A stretch of DNA of 64,000 bases from Herpomyces periplanetae (lineage: Eukaryota > Ascomycota > Laboulbeniomycetes > Herpomycetales > Herpomycetaceae): contig WMKJ01000018.1 of the NCBI GenBank assembly GCA_009733715.1, positions 1-64,000 of the forward strand, given 5' to 3'. Made by a program: the position numbers and the translations under genes. The notes under the pieces are model-generated. The model did not search any database. It saw only the letters and a program-made list of their open reading frames with translations, and was not told where the DNA came from. Each line of letters opens with the position of its first letter. Positions within the stretch are counted from its first letter, which is position 1. Shown piece after piece: positions 9,682 through 20,900 of this stretch.

Positions 9682-10590
9682 TTAGGAACTGGTGGCAGAA
9701 AAGGACAATTTTTCAAGGGCATCTTTAGCAACAATATTAATAATACGAAATCTTTGACTTCCAAGTTTAATTCCGCCGTACCATCGGGAAACAAGGACCA
9801 AAACATTCGATAAATTCATGCGGTTTACAAGGGCAAGTAGTCGAGAGCCTGCAGAGGATTCTTTATCATCATCGAAATCTTGATCGAATTGATTCAATGA
9901 AGTTGTAAGAATTCTCCAAGCACGTATATTATGAGTTGCGGAAGCTACACGACGATCAGACTGTAAGAGATGTTGAATGGCTTGTTGAACTTGCGAGTAC
10001 GATGAAACACGAAGAGCTCGACCAATGAAAAGAGATTTTTTAACAGATATTGCACTTGATATAGACCATTGCCATGGTTCCGTTGCAGGTGGTTTAATTG
10101 AGGGAACTGGCGAGATATTGACCTTAGAATAGGATGGTGTAGGGGGTGAAGTGGATGAATGTTCACTTATCGCATTAGACTGCATCAAAGCGGGAAAAGT
10201 TTCAAGGTGATTGATAACGTCAAATAAGCAAACATGTCCCGAACGATGTTGAAGCTGTATAGACTGAGTTAAGCGTTGAATTAATAAGGTTTGAAGATGA
10301 GGAGGAAGTGAGCCGGAAGAGAAAAATTTAATAATGTGAGGAGGTTGAAGTGGATAAGACGAAGGAAAAGAGAGTTGTATTATCGGGGCTTGAAAAGTTT
10401 GATACAGAGAAGATGAAGAATCAAGACAGAATGAAATTGGCAAGCTAAAATTAACGATGAAATGGTCGCTTAACGCTGACGAAACGGGACCTTGGTGTAA
10501 ATTTAGGGTACTTTCACCAATTATGGAATTTATGGCGACAATTTCGTCGGCAAGAGCTTCGGGGAGAGAAACTTGGTGAGACTGGGACAT
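9682..10590 (-). CDS. YIH1: Yih1/IMPACT homologue, Gcn2 regulator
   Basis: 302 aa. Yih1/IMPACT binds Gcn1 through its RWD domain and so dampens Gcn2 activation under amino-acid starvation; it also binds actin. Residues about 8-120 form the RWD domain (LADEIVAINSIIGE, IIQLSFPSSYPLQPP). Residues about 165-290 form the ancient UPF0029/IMPACT domain (KKSLFIGRALRVSS, HNIRAWRI, LVLVSRWYGGIKLG). Length is slightly above yeast Yih1 (258 aa). The ATG is the frame's first. It lies only 45 bp after the GCH1 stop on the same strand, unusually close for a nuclear gene. Confidence 0.9.
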   Translation of the reverse strand: MSQSHQVSLPEALADEIVAINSIIGESTLNLHQGPVSSALSDHFIVNFSLPISFCLDSSSSLYQTFQAPIIQLSFPSSYPLQPPHIIKFFSSGSLPPHLQTLLIQRLTQSIQLQHRSGHVCLFDVINHLETFPALMQSNAISEHSSTSPPTPSYSKVNISPVPSIKPPATEPWQWSISSAISVKKSLFIGRALRVSSYSQVQQAIQHLLQSDRRVASATHNIRAWRILTTSLNQFDQDFDDDKESSAGSRLLALVNRMNLSNVLVLVSRWYGGIKLGSQRFRIINIVAKDALEKLSFSATSS

Positions 10591-10626
10591 TAGGGCAGAA
10601 GAAAATTAATATGGATGAAGAAAGTG

Positions 10627-10632
10627 CACGTG
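10627..10632. promoter_or_regulatory. CACGTG box in the 45-bp GCH1-YIH1 spacer
   Basis: A palindromic bHLH-type CACGTG lies in the gap between the GCH1 stop and the YIH1 ATG. Given how short the spacer is, it is a candidate core element for YIH1, but this rests on position alone. Confidence 0.3.
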
Positions 10633-10635
10633 AGG

Positions 10636-11688
10636 CTAGTGATGAATAAGACGAAGAAATTCGTGGCGGTGTTCAGATTTTGAACGAAAAGAGCCGAGGA
10701 AGCAGGTTGTGGTGGTGATAGCGGAAGATTTTTCGACACCTCTCATAGAGAGGCATAAATGGGTAGCTTCAATGACAACAGCGACACCTTTAGGAGAGAG
10801 GAGTTTGTCAAGAGACTGGGCGATTTGGCGGGTCAAACGTTCTTGAATTTGTAGGCGGTGTGTAAACATTTCTGATACACGAACTATTTTTGATAAGCCC
10901 AGGACCCGGGATTGTGGTAAGTAACCGATGTGAATTTTTCCAAAAAATGGAATTAAATGATGCTCGCATAAACTATGGAAAGGGATTGCCTTAAGGATAA
11001 CAATATCTTGAGAGTCATGATCAAAAAACGCGTTATTATGTAAATCAGTCAAGGATTGATGATAACCTCGCGTGAGTGAGAGAAGAGCATTAGCATAACG
11101 AAGCGGGGTTAACGCTAGACCCTGTCTAGATGGATCTTCACCCAGACAGGTTAGAATAGTTTTAACGGCAGAAGCTATAGTTTCAAGCTTTTCGGAATCA
11201 TCACCGGTATTATGGTTTGGTACTGTCTGATGAGCATGATCCAGATCATTTTCTAGTACATTTAATAAACCGTGGTCAATTTCGCGAGCTGACAAATCCT
11301 CGGTTCGATTAACTGTACGTTGAGCCGAAGTAATCCCCGGAATAGTCACGTGGCAAGAGTCAGCAGCTTCGGAGAAATCGGTGGAAGTGTTTGAATTGGG
11401 AGAGTTAGGGTACGAGGTGTTGTTATGATGGGGGAGGAAAGAGGTGTTACCATTTGAAGTAATGGTGAATGCGTTGGTGTTAGTATTGGTAGTGGAATTG
11501 ATACTTGTAGTCGAGTTTGCACCAGTTTCCATTTTCGTATTTGTATAAGTGCTAGCAGTTGTGCTGGCGTCTGGGTGAGTACCGACGGGTGATGTAATCA
11601 AGTTCATTTGTGGTATAGAAGATTGAGGCACCTTATACGGTTCAGCCTTGTCGCGGGATATAGAGTCTGATGGGAGTGAGTATGACAT
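10636..11688 (-). CDS. FOL2: GTP cyclohydrolase I
   Basis: Converts GTP to 7,8-dihydroneopterin triphosphate, the first step toward folate and tetrahydrobiopterin. 350 aa. The C-terminal 200 residues are the conserved tunnelling-fold enzyme: LGEDPSRQGLALTPLRYANAL, the zinc ligands of SLCEHHLIPFFGKIHIGYLP (Cys and His), LSKIVRVSEMFTHRLQIQERLT, and ATHLCLSMRGVEK with the third zinc ligand Cys. The first about 130 residues are Ser/Thr/Asn-rich and disordered, longer than in yeast Fol2 (243 aa). The start is the in-frame ATG MSYSLPSD; a GTG further upstream was not used. Enzymes of this family are decameric and cytosolic. Confidence 0.93.
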   Translation of the reverse strand: MSYSLPSDSISRDKAEPYKVPQSSIPQMNLITSPVGTHPDASTTASTYTNTKMETGANSTTSINSTTNTNTNAFTITSNGNTSFLPHHNNTSYPNSPNSNTSTDFSEAADSCHVTIPGITSAQRTVNRTEDLSAREIDHGLLNVLENDLDHAHQTVPNHNTGDDSEKLETIASAVKTILTCLGEDPSRQGLALTPLRYANALLSLTRGYHQSLTDLHNNAFFDHDSQDIVILKAIPFHSLCEHHLIPFFGKIHIGYLPQSRVLGLSKIVRVSEMFTHRLQIQERLTRQIAQSLDKLLSPKGVAVVIEATHLCLSMRGVEKSSAITTTTCFLGSFRSKSEHRHEFLRLIHH

Positions 11689-13041
11689 GCTTGAGCTCTG
11701 TGGGCAGGAGGATGGGAGGACAAGCGTACAATACACATTTTACATATTCATCGGGCGTTTTTTGTCAGCCAAGTTGTACGGTGGTATAATTTTATGCGTA
11801 ATCGAGTTGTAAAATGCCCAAGATGTACTTACACAGAGCAGCAAGCACAGCACACAGTGTAAAAAAGACAAGCGTTAAAATATTCGAAAAAAAAACAAAT
11901 TCCCCCCCGTCACACTATGGCTCCATTCAAGCTAATAAGAAGTAAAAATTATTGAATAATTGCATAAATGTGTATATATATATGTATGGGTAAATGAGTG
12001 CTTGTGTGCCTGTGTGCATGTGTGTGGGCTTGGGCGTGTATACGCACCAACTGGCAGGTCAACCAATATATCTGCTTAGTAAGCTGGAAGAGGAAATTGG
12101 CAATTAGAGAAATGAGGTAGAATAGGAGTTAGGACGGGTTTTACAGCAAAGGAGACAACAGTACGGATGTTAAGAGAGAAAAGAATTTAAGTAAAATAAG
12201 GAGAAATTGGATTTATATAAATGCGTAGATAAATATATTTCAATTAATCCGCATATCGGGAAAAATCATCACACTCCTTCACATCTTCAAGCCCAAAACC
12301 CTCCCAAAACCCATCCCCTTGCCCCCTCCCCACTACTAACCTACGCCACTCGGATTTACTTTCACCCAGACCGGCGTGTCCGTCATCAGTGCTTAGCTAA
12401 TTAGTACATTGTTTTACCAAAGTGCGAGCCTCGAAGGGATTTGACGGCAAGTTTTGGTGGTTGTGGGCATGGACTTAGGCGTGGACTTGGACGTGGATCA
12501 AAAGTACGTTCGTACGTGCGAAATCTTTCGTGCGTGCGTACTAAATTACGATTAAAAAGAAATAGAAGGGGAAATTGTTCATATATGTACACGCTAAATT
12601 TATTTAATACGGTTGCATGATCAAAATCAACAAATTGTCAAGTTTGATTCATTTTGACCGTATCTTTGACTGTTTTCATAACTTTTCCGCGTTTTTCAGG
12701 GTTATCTTCCGTAATATTTACCGTGGTTGAAGATCAAGCGTTCATGATTTTGTACGATTAATCGTATGTAAAATTTTAGAGTTGGATGTGAGAAAAAGAT
12801 GCGGCATTTTTACCATATTCGGTATTTTGAAACGGCACTTGGGTCTTGTTCATTATTAACGTTGAATGACCGCGAATATCGCGAAAGGTCATCCCAGTGG
12901 AGGAAATTTACTCAACAAGATTGATCATCTTTTAAATCTCTAGCCTCGGATCCTCACTATTAACAGTGTTAGTAGTGTTAACTTATCCCGAATCGTGGTA
13001 ATGCTGGCTGCTTAAATTTTGCATGATATGAATTAATTGTC
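11689..13041. other. Divergent promoter region between GCH1 and CTK1
   Basis: 1.35 kb without a gene. It contains an A-rich and C-run stretch near 11880-11915, TG-rich sequence with a short TA run near 11965-12035, and a C-rich patch near 12290-12345. Short open frames here look like chance. Both flanking genes are transcribed away from it. Confidence 0.6.
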
Positions 13042-14859
13042 ATGAAATACCCAAAAGTTAGCTTTGCTTTGCGGTCGAAGTTAAATTCGACGGCTAATCC
13101 TTTAGCTCTTCAGTCCGTCGCTACTACTTCAGCCGCTGCTAAATCTTCATCTTTTACGTCCAAGTCACCCTCTATTCCAACAATTTCCACGTCCACTCCA
13201 TCATCTAACGCTCCTTCACAAAATTTTAATACGTCATCATCAACTACATCTAATAATCATGTTATGAATGATAAATCTGCCAATACTACTGCAAAATCTA
13301 CATCTACATCCATATCTGCTCCCTTTTCATCCACCTCTACCAATGTCCCCGCCAATGGATCCGTTAAAGTGCCTTCACTTCCTCCACCATCAGCATCCTC
13401 ATCATCCTCATCATGCTTACCTGGTTCCCGGCTTATGAAAATGGAGGAATCACATTCTCGTCAAGTCAACACTTCGTCAAACCTTCAATTCCCCGCCGAA
13501 TTCTTAACCTCATCTTCTATATACTACCGTAAACCGGGAAACTTATCCGTAGTGGGATCTGGTACATATGGCAAGGTTTTCCGAGCTGTTCACATTTATA
13601 CTCGTCAATTGGTTGCCCTGAAAAAGATTCGTATGGAAGGTGAACGCGATGGTTTTCCCGTTACAGCCATCCGGGAAGTCAAACTGTTACAAACTCTTAA
13701 CCATCCAAATATCGTTAAGCTTATCGAGGTAATGGTGGAACGTAATGATTGTTTCATGGTATTTGAATACCTATCTCACGATCTTACCGGTCTATTAAAC
13801 CATCCAACCTTGCATTTAGAATCTTCGCATCATAAACATTTGGCTTATCAACTATTTCTTGCCTTAGATTACCTTCATCGACGTGGCGTACTTCATCGTG
13901 ATATTAAAGCTGCTAACATTTTAGTCAGCTCTGATGGTCAATTAAAAGTCGCTGACTTTGGTTTAGCTCGTTTCTACGGAAAACGGGCCGGTACAGGCTC
14001 TACCGGCGATTATACGAATCGTGTAATTACAATTTGGTATCGAGCACCTGAATTATTACTTGGTGAAACGAGATATGACGGTGCAGTAGATATATGGTCC
14101 GCTGGTTGTGTTTTAATGGAAATGTTTACAAGACAAGCTATCTTTGCCGGGGATGGTAGTGAATTATCTCAGATAGAGAGAATCTGCTCCGTACTTGGAA
14201 CTCCTAGCGTTGAGCAATGGCCAGGTCTACGTGATATGCTCTGGTATGAATTATTACTTATGGCTACACCAACTCGCCCTAATCGATTTCATGAGCGATA
14301 TGCTCAACGGCTAACTCCGGCTGCGTTTGATTTACTTGCGAAAATTTTTTCCTTTGATCCTGCACAACGACCAACTGCTTCACATATTCTGGATCATCAT
14401 TATTTCAACCATGAAGAACCTAAACCGTGTCCCCCTGAAATTTTAAAGGATTTAGAAGGTGATTGGCATGAATTCGAGAGTAAGGCCGTCCGTCGAGAAC
14501 GAAAACGGCGCGCCGAAGCTGCATTAGTCTCTAACTCAAGCGTTCCGTCTACCGTTAAACCACCTCCGCAGCCGTTAACCAGTACACAGTCCCGAATGAG
14601 TGAGGCTACCGTCCCTGTATCTACGGATATAATCAATGATAATTCCAAAGCCACCTCCGCAACTACATCTGGAGCTAACCCTGAAGTTGATTGCGAAATT
14701 CCTCGATATCATGTATCTCGTCCGTTGTCACGTCAGCGAGATGAAGAGGGAAATCTATCTAGTGATTTAGTTGATACATCTTCTGCATCGGTTGGACCGG
14801 TGGTCAGTACGATGTGTGAAGAAGGTTTTGAAAGGTGGAAGCGGAGTCGTCGAGATTAA
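13042..14859 (+). CDS. CTK1: CTDK-I catalytic kinase (Ctk1/Lsk1/CDK12 type)
   Basis: Cyclin-dependent kinase that phosphorylates Ser2 of the RNA polymerase II C-terminal repeat, nuclear. 605 aa, single exon. Residues 1-155 are Ser/Thr/Pro-rich and disordered. The kinase domain (about 165-450) shows the Gly loop GSGTYGKVF, VALKKIRM with the ATP-binding Lys, PVTAIRE (the PITAIRE-type C helix of CDK12/Ctk1), EYLSHDLTGLL, LHRDIKAANI, DFGLARF, and the activation segment YTNRVITIWYRAPELLLGETRY. LEGDWHEFESKA after the kinase domain is recalled from fungal Ctk1/Lsk1 proteins. CDK9/Bur1 is the alternative but fits the C-helix and tail less well. Confidence 0.88.
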   Translation: MKYPKVSFALRSKLNSTANPLALQSVATTSAAAKSSSFTSKSPSIPTISTSTPSSNAPSQNFNTSSSTTSNNHVMNDKSANTTAKSTSTSISAPFSSTSTNVPANGSVKVPSLPPPSASSSSSSCLPGSRLMKMEESHSRQVNTSSNLQFPAEFLTSSSIYYRKPGNLSVVGSGTYGKVFRAVHIYTRQLVALKKIRMEGERDGFPVTAIREVKLLQTLNHPNIVKLIEVMVERNDCFMVFEYLSHDLTGLLNHPTLHLESSHHKHLAYQLFLALDYLHRRGVLHRDIKAANILVSSDGQLKVADFGLARFYGKRAGTGSTGDYTNRVITIWYRAPELLLGETRYDGAVDIWSAGCVLMEMFTRQAIFAGDGSELSQIERICSVLGTPSVEQWPGLRDMLWYELLLMATPTRPNRFHERYAQRLTPAAFDLLAKIFSFDPAQRPTASHILDHHYFNHEEPKPCPPEILKDLEGDWHEFESKAVRRERKRRAEAALVSNSSVPSTVKPPPQPLTSTQSRMSEATVPVSTDIINDNSKATSATTSGANPEVDCEIPRYHVSRPLSRQRDEEGNLSSDLVDTSSASVGPVVSTMCEEGFERWKRSRRD

Positions 14860-17156
14860 GCAATTGGTTGAGTATAAGATTGATTTGATTTTTTTTGCTT
14901 CACTCGTTTCCCCCCCTTTATTTTTCGTTTTCGTTTTCGCATTTGCTTTCTTTCACAACCCCTTGTACGTTCTTTCGATGGGATGCGATGCGATGCGATG
15001 AATTGATTCGTGTATGATTATTTTACCTTGCCTACTTTTACTAATTGCTGTCATTTACTACTCGAGCTCGTAACTCGCCCAAGAATTTCCTAATTGGGTA
15101 ATATTTCTCACTGGCGTACGTTTAGTGTACGCGGGAAGAGTTGAATTCAGGGGATGGAAGGACAAGCGTGTAGGCGACACAGTATAAGAAAAGAAAACTC
15201 CCTTACCCCCCTCCCAAAATACAAGCAGATTAAGTTAGCCAACTTGGTTTGAGTATGGGTGCCTTTAGCATGTAGCCAGCCCCTATACTCGTGCAAAATT
15301 GTCGTGAATAGGCTTGGTTGACGTTAGTAACGTAAATTGTCGTTAGATTTCCCAGATACGTTGGGCATGCAAGCAATCGAGCACATATGCATGCACACGT
15401 ATACGTATATACTCCCTATGATTCGCTTGTGCCGTTCAGGTTTATCTCCAGATTCTATGTACCCTACGTTTACGCATAGTGACTTGTATCCAACTTTACT
15501 CCCTATCACGAGGTTCATTAAGATATTTATCATCACCAATATCTACAATATAGGAAAAGTTCCCCCTTGGTAGATGGTGAAGTCTCCCCTTTCCGATGGG
15601 TTGTACATTTTGTTGATTAAGTCGGGGAGTTAACTGTTCGCGATAGAGAATTTTGAGAGGCGAATATCGCGTAAAACCGATTTTTATCATTCGTAAATTC
15701 ACGATATTATAGTTAGGTCAATTATAGTAATCCCCTGATATGGGCTACTCTTATACGAAGTCAAACCCACATTGACTTATTCACTTAACGATTTTCCTTC
15801 CACGCTATTCCATTTCTCATACACGTATTACCTCACAATTGTACCTTCTCCACCATGCTCAGCCAAAAATTTCTTACAGCTTACCGTTATCTTGGGCGCT
15901 TGTTTCATCCTTCTCATTCCTCTTGCCTCTTGACTTTATACATTGCCACACGCAAGTTAGCTCACAGGACTGAGTATGGCACGGTATCCCCTCCTCTTTT
16001 GCCGTCGGATTCTTACGAGAGTCAGTTAATCATGGTATATGCATACATAACATTTATTCACGATCGCTTATTCGTGCAGGATTTTAGACTGTGGCAGTAT
16101 GTTGTATAGTTAGCGGGTTTTGTAACATGAATTAGTGGGTTTGCCACCACAATGCAGCTTAGTTGGCTTTGGTTGGCCATGCGTATGTATATGCTTGAAT
16201 TTACATATTAACATACATACTCACTAATTCATTAGCCTTGCCCTTTTACATATCCTCAAACGTAATTCGTTTAGTATACGTCGGCCGCGCAGACTCGGTG
16301 CAGGACGGATTCCCATTGATGTAAAGAAGCCAGATTGTTTGAGTTACATGAGTAATTTCGGGATAATGGATTTACAGTGGCAGCCGTTGATGGAGGTAAT
16401 GGTGGTGGTGGTGATGATGATGATGGAGGTGGTAGTGGTGCTGCTACTATTGATATGTTTCAGAGGAATTTATGCCATTCATGAATACGCGCACCTGCTT
16501 GCTCGTGATAAACCGAGTAGTGTGAGTATATTAGATAGATTGATTAATATAACATTCATTCTATCAACTGATGAGATCAGGTTGTTCGATTAAGCCCCCT
16601 TTGTACGGAATGTATCAGGCGATAACTTGTGCACTAATTATTTTTACAAAGTTCACCATGGCAATTTTCACATTGCAAATTTGCCGGTAAGTTAACCTAT
16701 ACACAAGAATTCTTTTGACTGTGACGTCATATAGTATATATTTGGGTGCGTGTGGATGTTTTTTTTGGACTATACTTCACCGTACTTATATACCAAGTTT
16801 TTCCGTGAGACTTTTGGTTTAAGTTCAATCTCAAGTTTGAGTTCAGGTCCAGCGATTACTGGTCTGGTTACCTTAACACTAATAATTTAGCTTTATTGAT
16901 TGTACCATTGTATCATCATTGTCATCATCATCATCATCATCATCATAATCATCATTACAATCACCATCACCATACTCAATTTACTCAATTGAGGAGCATA
17001 TTTATACTTATGTTATGGTAAATAATAGTATATTAATTGTATATAATGCCAATGGGAAAGTAGATATGCCTATACAAGTTCAACTGATTTTTATAATCAA
17101 CCTGTTCGTAAATTTACAATCATTCATCAGATGTATGTTACACGTTACATATACAA
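14860..17156. other. 2.3 kb gene-poor region with simple repeats
   Basis: No credible gene. Features seen: a short GCGAT/ATGCG pentamer repeat near 14980-15000, a GGT/GAT-rich patch (16396-16440) and a TCA trinucleotide run (about 16922-16946). Open frames up to about 84 codons show no family resemblance. It is the downstream region of CTK1. Confidence 0.55.
16922..16976. repeat. TCA trinucleotide microsatellite
   Basis: About eight TCA units followed by interrupted CATCAT/CACCAT units. Simple repeat in noncoding sequence. Confidence 0.85.
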
Positions 17157-17717
17157 ATGTATAAGTCGGAAACTTTGTTATCAATAGACATTTGTAGAAG
17201 CTGCCCAAATAAAAAATTATACCTATGGAATTTACCGATAAAATCTTGTAAAAGCATGAAAGTGAAGATACGGGTTCCCAAAACTGAGAAAAATCATACT
17301 ATCATATTCTCCGTTGACCGGCTTATCAGTGGTAAGCTCATCTTTACACTTGATATAGAGGGGACAAGCCATGAAAGCGAAACAGATACGGAGGCACCAA
17401 AGGGAATAGACAGATGGGCACTCCCGCGCACACACACACATGCACACTTAACCAAAACGGGTAAAGTCCATTTCTCGCTACCCAAACCATCCATGCTCCC
17501 AAATATGGTCAGAAATGCTTCGTCATCCTCCCCTGACACGCCTGTCTCAAACTTTAACTCCTATTCCCAATCCTGGCTCCTTGCGACTAGTTCCTTCCCT
17601 TTTCGTAACACCTCGTGCCTAGTAAATTCTATTAACTCAACCCAACCTTCCTCTTCCTATTCTCCTTCAATTATATATTTTATTCACATATTCTCACACT
17701 TTCCTATTTCGTTCTAA
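17157..17717 (+). CDS. Doubtful open frame, 186 codons
   Basis: An ATG-led open frame ending 271 bp before the Ser/Pro-rich gene. The first half has mixed composition (KVKIRVPKTEKNHTIIFSVDR); the second half is Ser/Pro/Phe-rich because the DNA is pyrimidine-rich and so poor in stops. There is no recognisable domain. It could be a small protein, part of a long 5' leader of the next gene, or chance. Confidence 0.2.
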   Translation: MYKSETLLSIDICRSCPNKKLYLWNLPIKSCKSMKVKIRVPKTEKNHTIIFSVDRLISGKLIFTLDIEGTSHESETDTEAPKGIDRWALPRTHTHAHLTKTGKVHFSLPKPSMLPNMVRNASSSSPDTPVSNFNSYSQSWLLATSSFPFRNTSCLVNSINSTQPSSSYSPSIIYFIHIFSHFPISF

Positions 17718-17988
17718 CCCTCCTTAATTGTCCCCCTAATGGGATTAACCGCTCGCTTCTCGATATGATTAGTATTGAGTATATAAAGTCTTCCATTCCC
17801 ACTGTAGTCTGAAATATTCTTCCCATTGCTCCATCTCCGCTTCATTTCACATCTTCTGCCATTCCTTATCTTCCCATTCACACTTTTTCCCTTGCTCTTA
17901 CTTTAATACTATTTTTCCCTTACAATTATCAATTTATATTAAACTTAAAATTCAACCATTAAATTACTCTTACCTTCACTTCATCATC

Positions 17989-20900
17989 ATGTCTTCATAT
18001 TCGCCTTTACACATTCAACCTCCAAAACTTTCACTAGACTTGGCCGATGAATCTCTATCATCATCAATTCTTTTCGCCGTTGACGCCCTTTTAACTACCT
18101 CTCCAAAACTTGCAAAACCGCTACCATCTAATTCTCCAAATATCATCTCGTTACCTTCTACTCTTTCGTCTTCTTCATCCTCAACTACTTCATCTACCTC
18201 TTCCTCCGACTCTCATATTCACTCTCAATCATCAATTCTTACTAATTCTTCCCAATATTCCCAAAATACTTCCTTTCTCTCAATTTCTTCAAGTCCTTCC
18301 TCAACTCCGCTTCCTTCTCCTTCTCCGTTTTCTTGCAAATTCGTTTCTATTAATCCACATCCCGGTCGTCCCAGAATCGTTACTCTGCCTACCATAACTT
18401 CACCCTCTTCCCCCCCACCCTCAACTTCCGTATTACCCTGCCAATCGTCTAAAATTCTCCCTCTCGAACCCAACCATACCTCTCCCTCTCCCCCTCCTCC
18501 TCCTCCTCCTCCTCCCTTCAAACCTCAATATTCCCTTGATTCTTCCTCCCCTCCCCCTCCTTCTCATTCTGATGTTTCTTCTACCGCTAATCTTCATCTT
18601 CTTCATGTCAAGTCTCGGCTTGCCCGCTCTACTTCTACCCATACTCCGACAAATTCTCCTCCATTAATTCGATCTTCCTCATTTTCCCTGTCCCTTACCC
18701 AAACTTCGCCCCAAATTCCCCCCATTACAACTTCACCTCCTTCACCCCAACCTTCTCCCCTATCCACTAATCCGCTTCCTTCCCTACACCCATCAGCACA
18801 TCCGGCAAATTTCATGTATCATCCATTGAATAGCAATCCCATTATCAGTGATGATTTTTCAACGTGCACATCCCTACCTCGTGCTCCCGTTTTACCTTCT
18901 ATCATCCCTCCAAGACCTTATTCCGCTCTTCCATCCCGTGGTGATCGTCTCTTTACTCCACCAGATCAATCTTCCCATGTGAACTCCTCTACTTCTATCA
19001 CAAATAATTCCTTTCCTTGTCCTAACCCCACTACTAATTCCCTTTCTAATGCTCCCGCAACCGTCCCACACTCATCAGCTACTACCCCCCTCAATTTCCA
19101 TCCGACCATCCGCCATGTTACTCCCTACTCCTTAAAAATTCCTGTCAAGCTTATCCCTTTCGCATCCCCCGCTTCTGCCACTAACTCTTCCATAATATCA
19201 GCTACCGAGACCCCTGCTCCTACCGCCAGGCCAACTCATCATCCACTACGTTCATTTTGGCGGCGATTATCACTTTCTCAGTCTTCACATCCTCCTCCGC
19301 CCTTCAAACTCCCTGCTGCAGCTGACTTTCCTACCTCTTCCGCTTTATCATCATCTGCATCATCGTCATCTTCCTCTGCCTTGGCCCGTTTAAGACAGTC
19401 AGTTGATATACCCGCGTCTCATCCCAAGTCTATACGATTAAAACCTTTATCGTCCTTAAAACTTTCCGTTAATGACGATGATCATCATGATCATCATGAA
19501 ACTTCAACAAACCATCGATCGACCAAACGAGTACAACATAACCCCCCACCCCGTAGGAGATCAAGTTTTCCCACCTTTTCATCTTTACTCTGTATAGGTG
19601 GACCTTCTACACCTCACTCGTCCGATTTATTCAACTCTGAAAATTTCCTTAATCCATTACCTAGTCTTCCCGTGCCTCCGTTAAGCCATGCACCACCTTC
19701 ACTGACAACTCGTGGAGTAGGAGACGGACAGTGTGGTTCAAGAGTTGACCAACTTGACGTTCCTCCACCAAAGCCATTGCACTACCAACCCCCAACCAGT
19801 CAGCCCGACTTATCTTCGCCTTCTACATCTTCATCTCCGGAATCACCTTCGGCATCACCATTATCAACTCCTTCGTCATCATATTCAAATCCTTTTCCAT
19901 CTCAACATCATTCCTTGACCCACACTTACTCACTTTCAACATCGGCTTCCATACCCGTAACAGAACTGCCACCATCAGAACTTAATTATGCTGATGCAAA
20001 TGATTTAAAGTTAGCAGGGTCTACTTCATCTCAGCACACAACCTCTTCATCTGTACCAGCTACAACAACTATAACCGCTACAACCCATGCGGCAGCCCCC
20101 TCGACTTCTGCTACGGTTACAGTTACAACTACTGCGGCGGCTCCATCAATAAGTAGCTCTGTTAACAAGTCAAATACGTATACATGGTTACCCAAGAACG
20201 TTCCCGCGACACCTTACTCATCTTGTCATACACCTTCTCCATCCAAATCGAATTTGACCATTCATTCTATACCATTACCTTCCCCGTCACCTCCACAATA
20301 CACTGTACCACAATCGACACCACATCATCACCATGTGAATCAACGAGCTAAGTCTACAGTTGGCTTACTGAATAATTATTCACCGAGAAATTCGAGCTTA
20401 TCATCTCCCTTATTGCGACCTTCACCCTTATCATCAGTTTCACCACCACGAAGACGCATATCTCCCTCATTACTCCCCGGAGCTTCACCCGCATCATTTA
20501 TCACGAATCCATCAACTTTTGCAAACTCATCGACTTCACCATTTCACTTACGCTCATTACGACATTCTTCCGCAATACCATCACCCTTGTTCAATCAAGC
20601 TTCACTACCACAACTACCGCCTACATCATCTTCATCACGTCATCTTGCACCACCTCATCGATTCATGTCCCTCCGAAAATCACGATCGTCGGCTACATGT
20701 GGGACGACAACTTCAACTTTTTCGACACCGATATCAACAAGCTCGTTTATTCATGATCCTCATCTAGCCATGTCAACAAGCGCTAATTTAACGACATCAT
20801 GCTCAGAGATCAATTTTCCCCCCTCATCGGCTTCCCATTCCATTTATCCTTACTCGTCTACTCCGCCTAATTTGTACACCACAACACCCAGCCTTGTTAA

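Noticed and set aside
12207-12592. Short frames on both strands in the GCH1-CTK1 gap
   Set aside because: Under 66 codons, low-complexity or His/Pro-rich, with no likeness to known proteins.
14400-14654. Minus-strand frame opposite the CTK1 tail
   Set aside because: Antisense of Ser/Thr-rich coding sequence.
16339-16593. 84-codon + frame with Val/Met runs
   Set aside because: Created by the GGT/GAT simple repeat; not protein-like.
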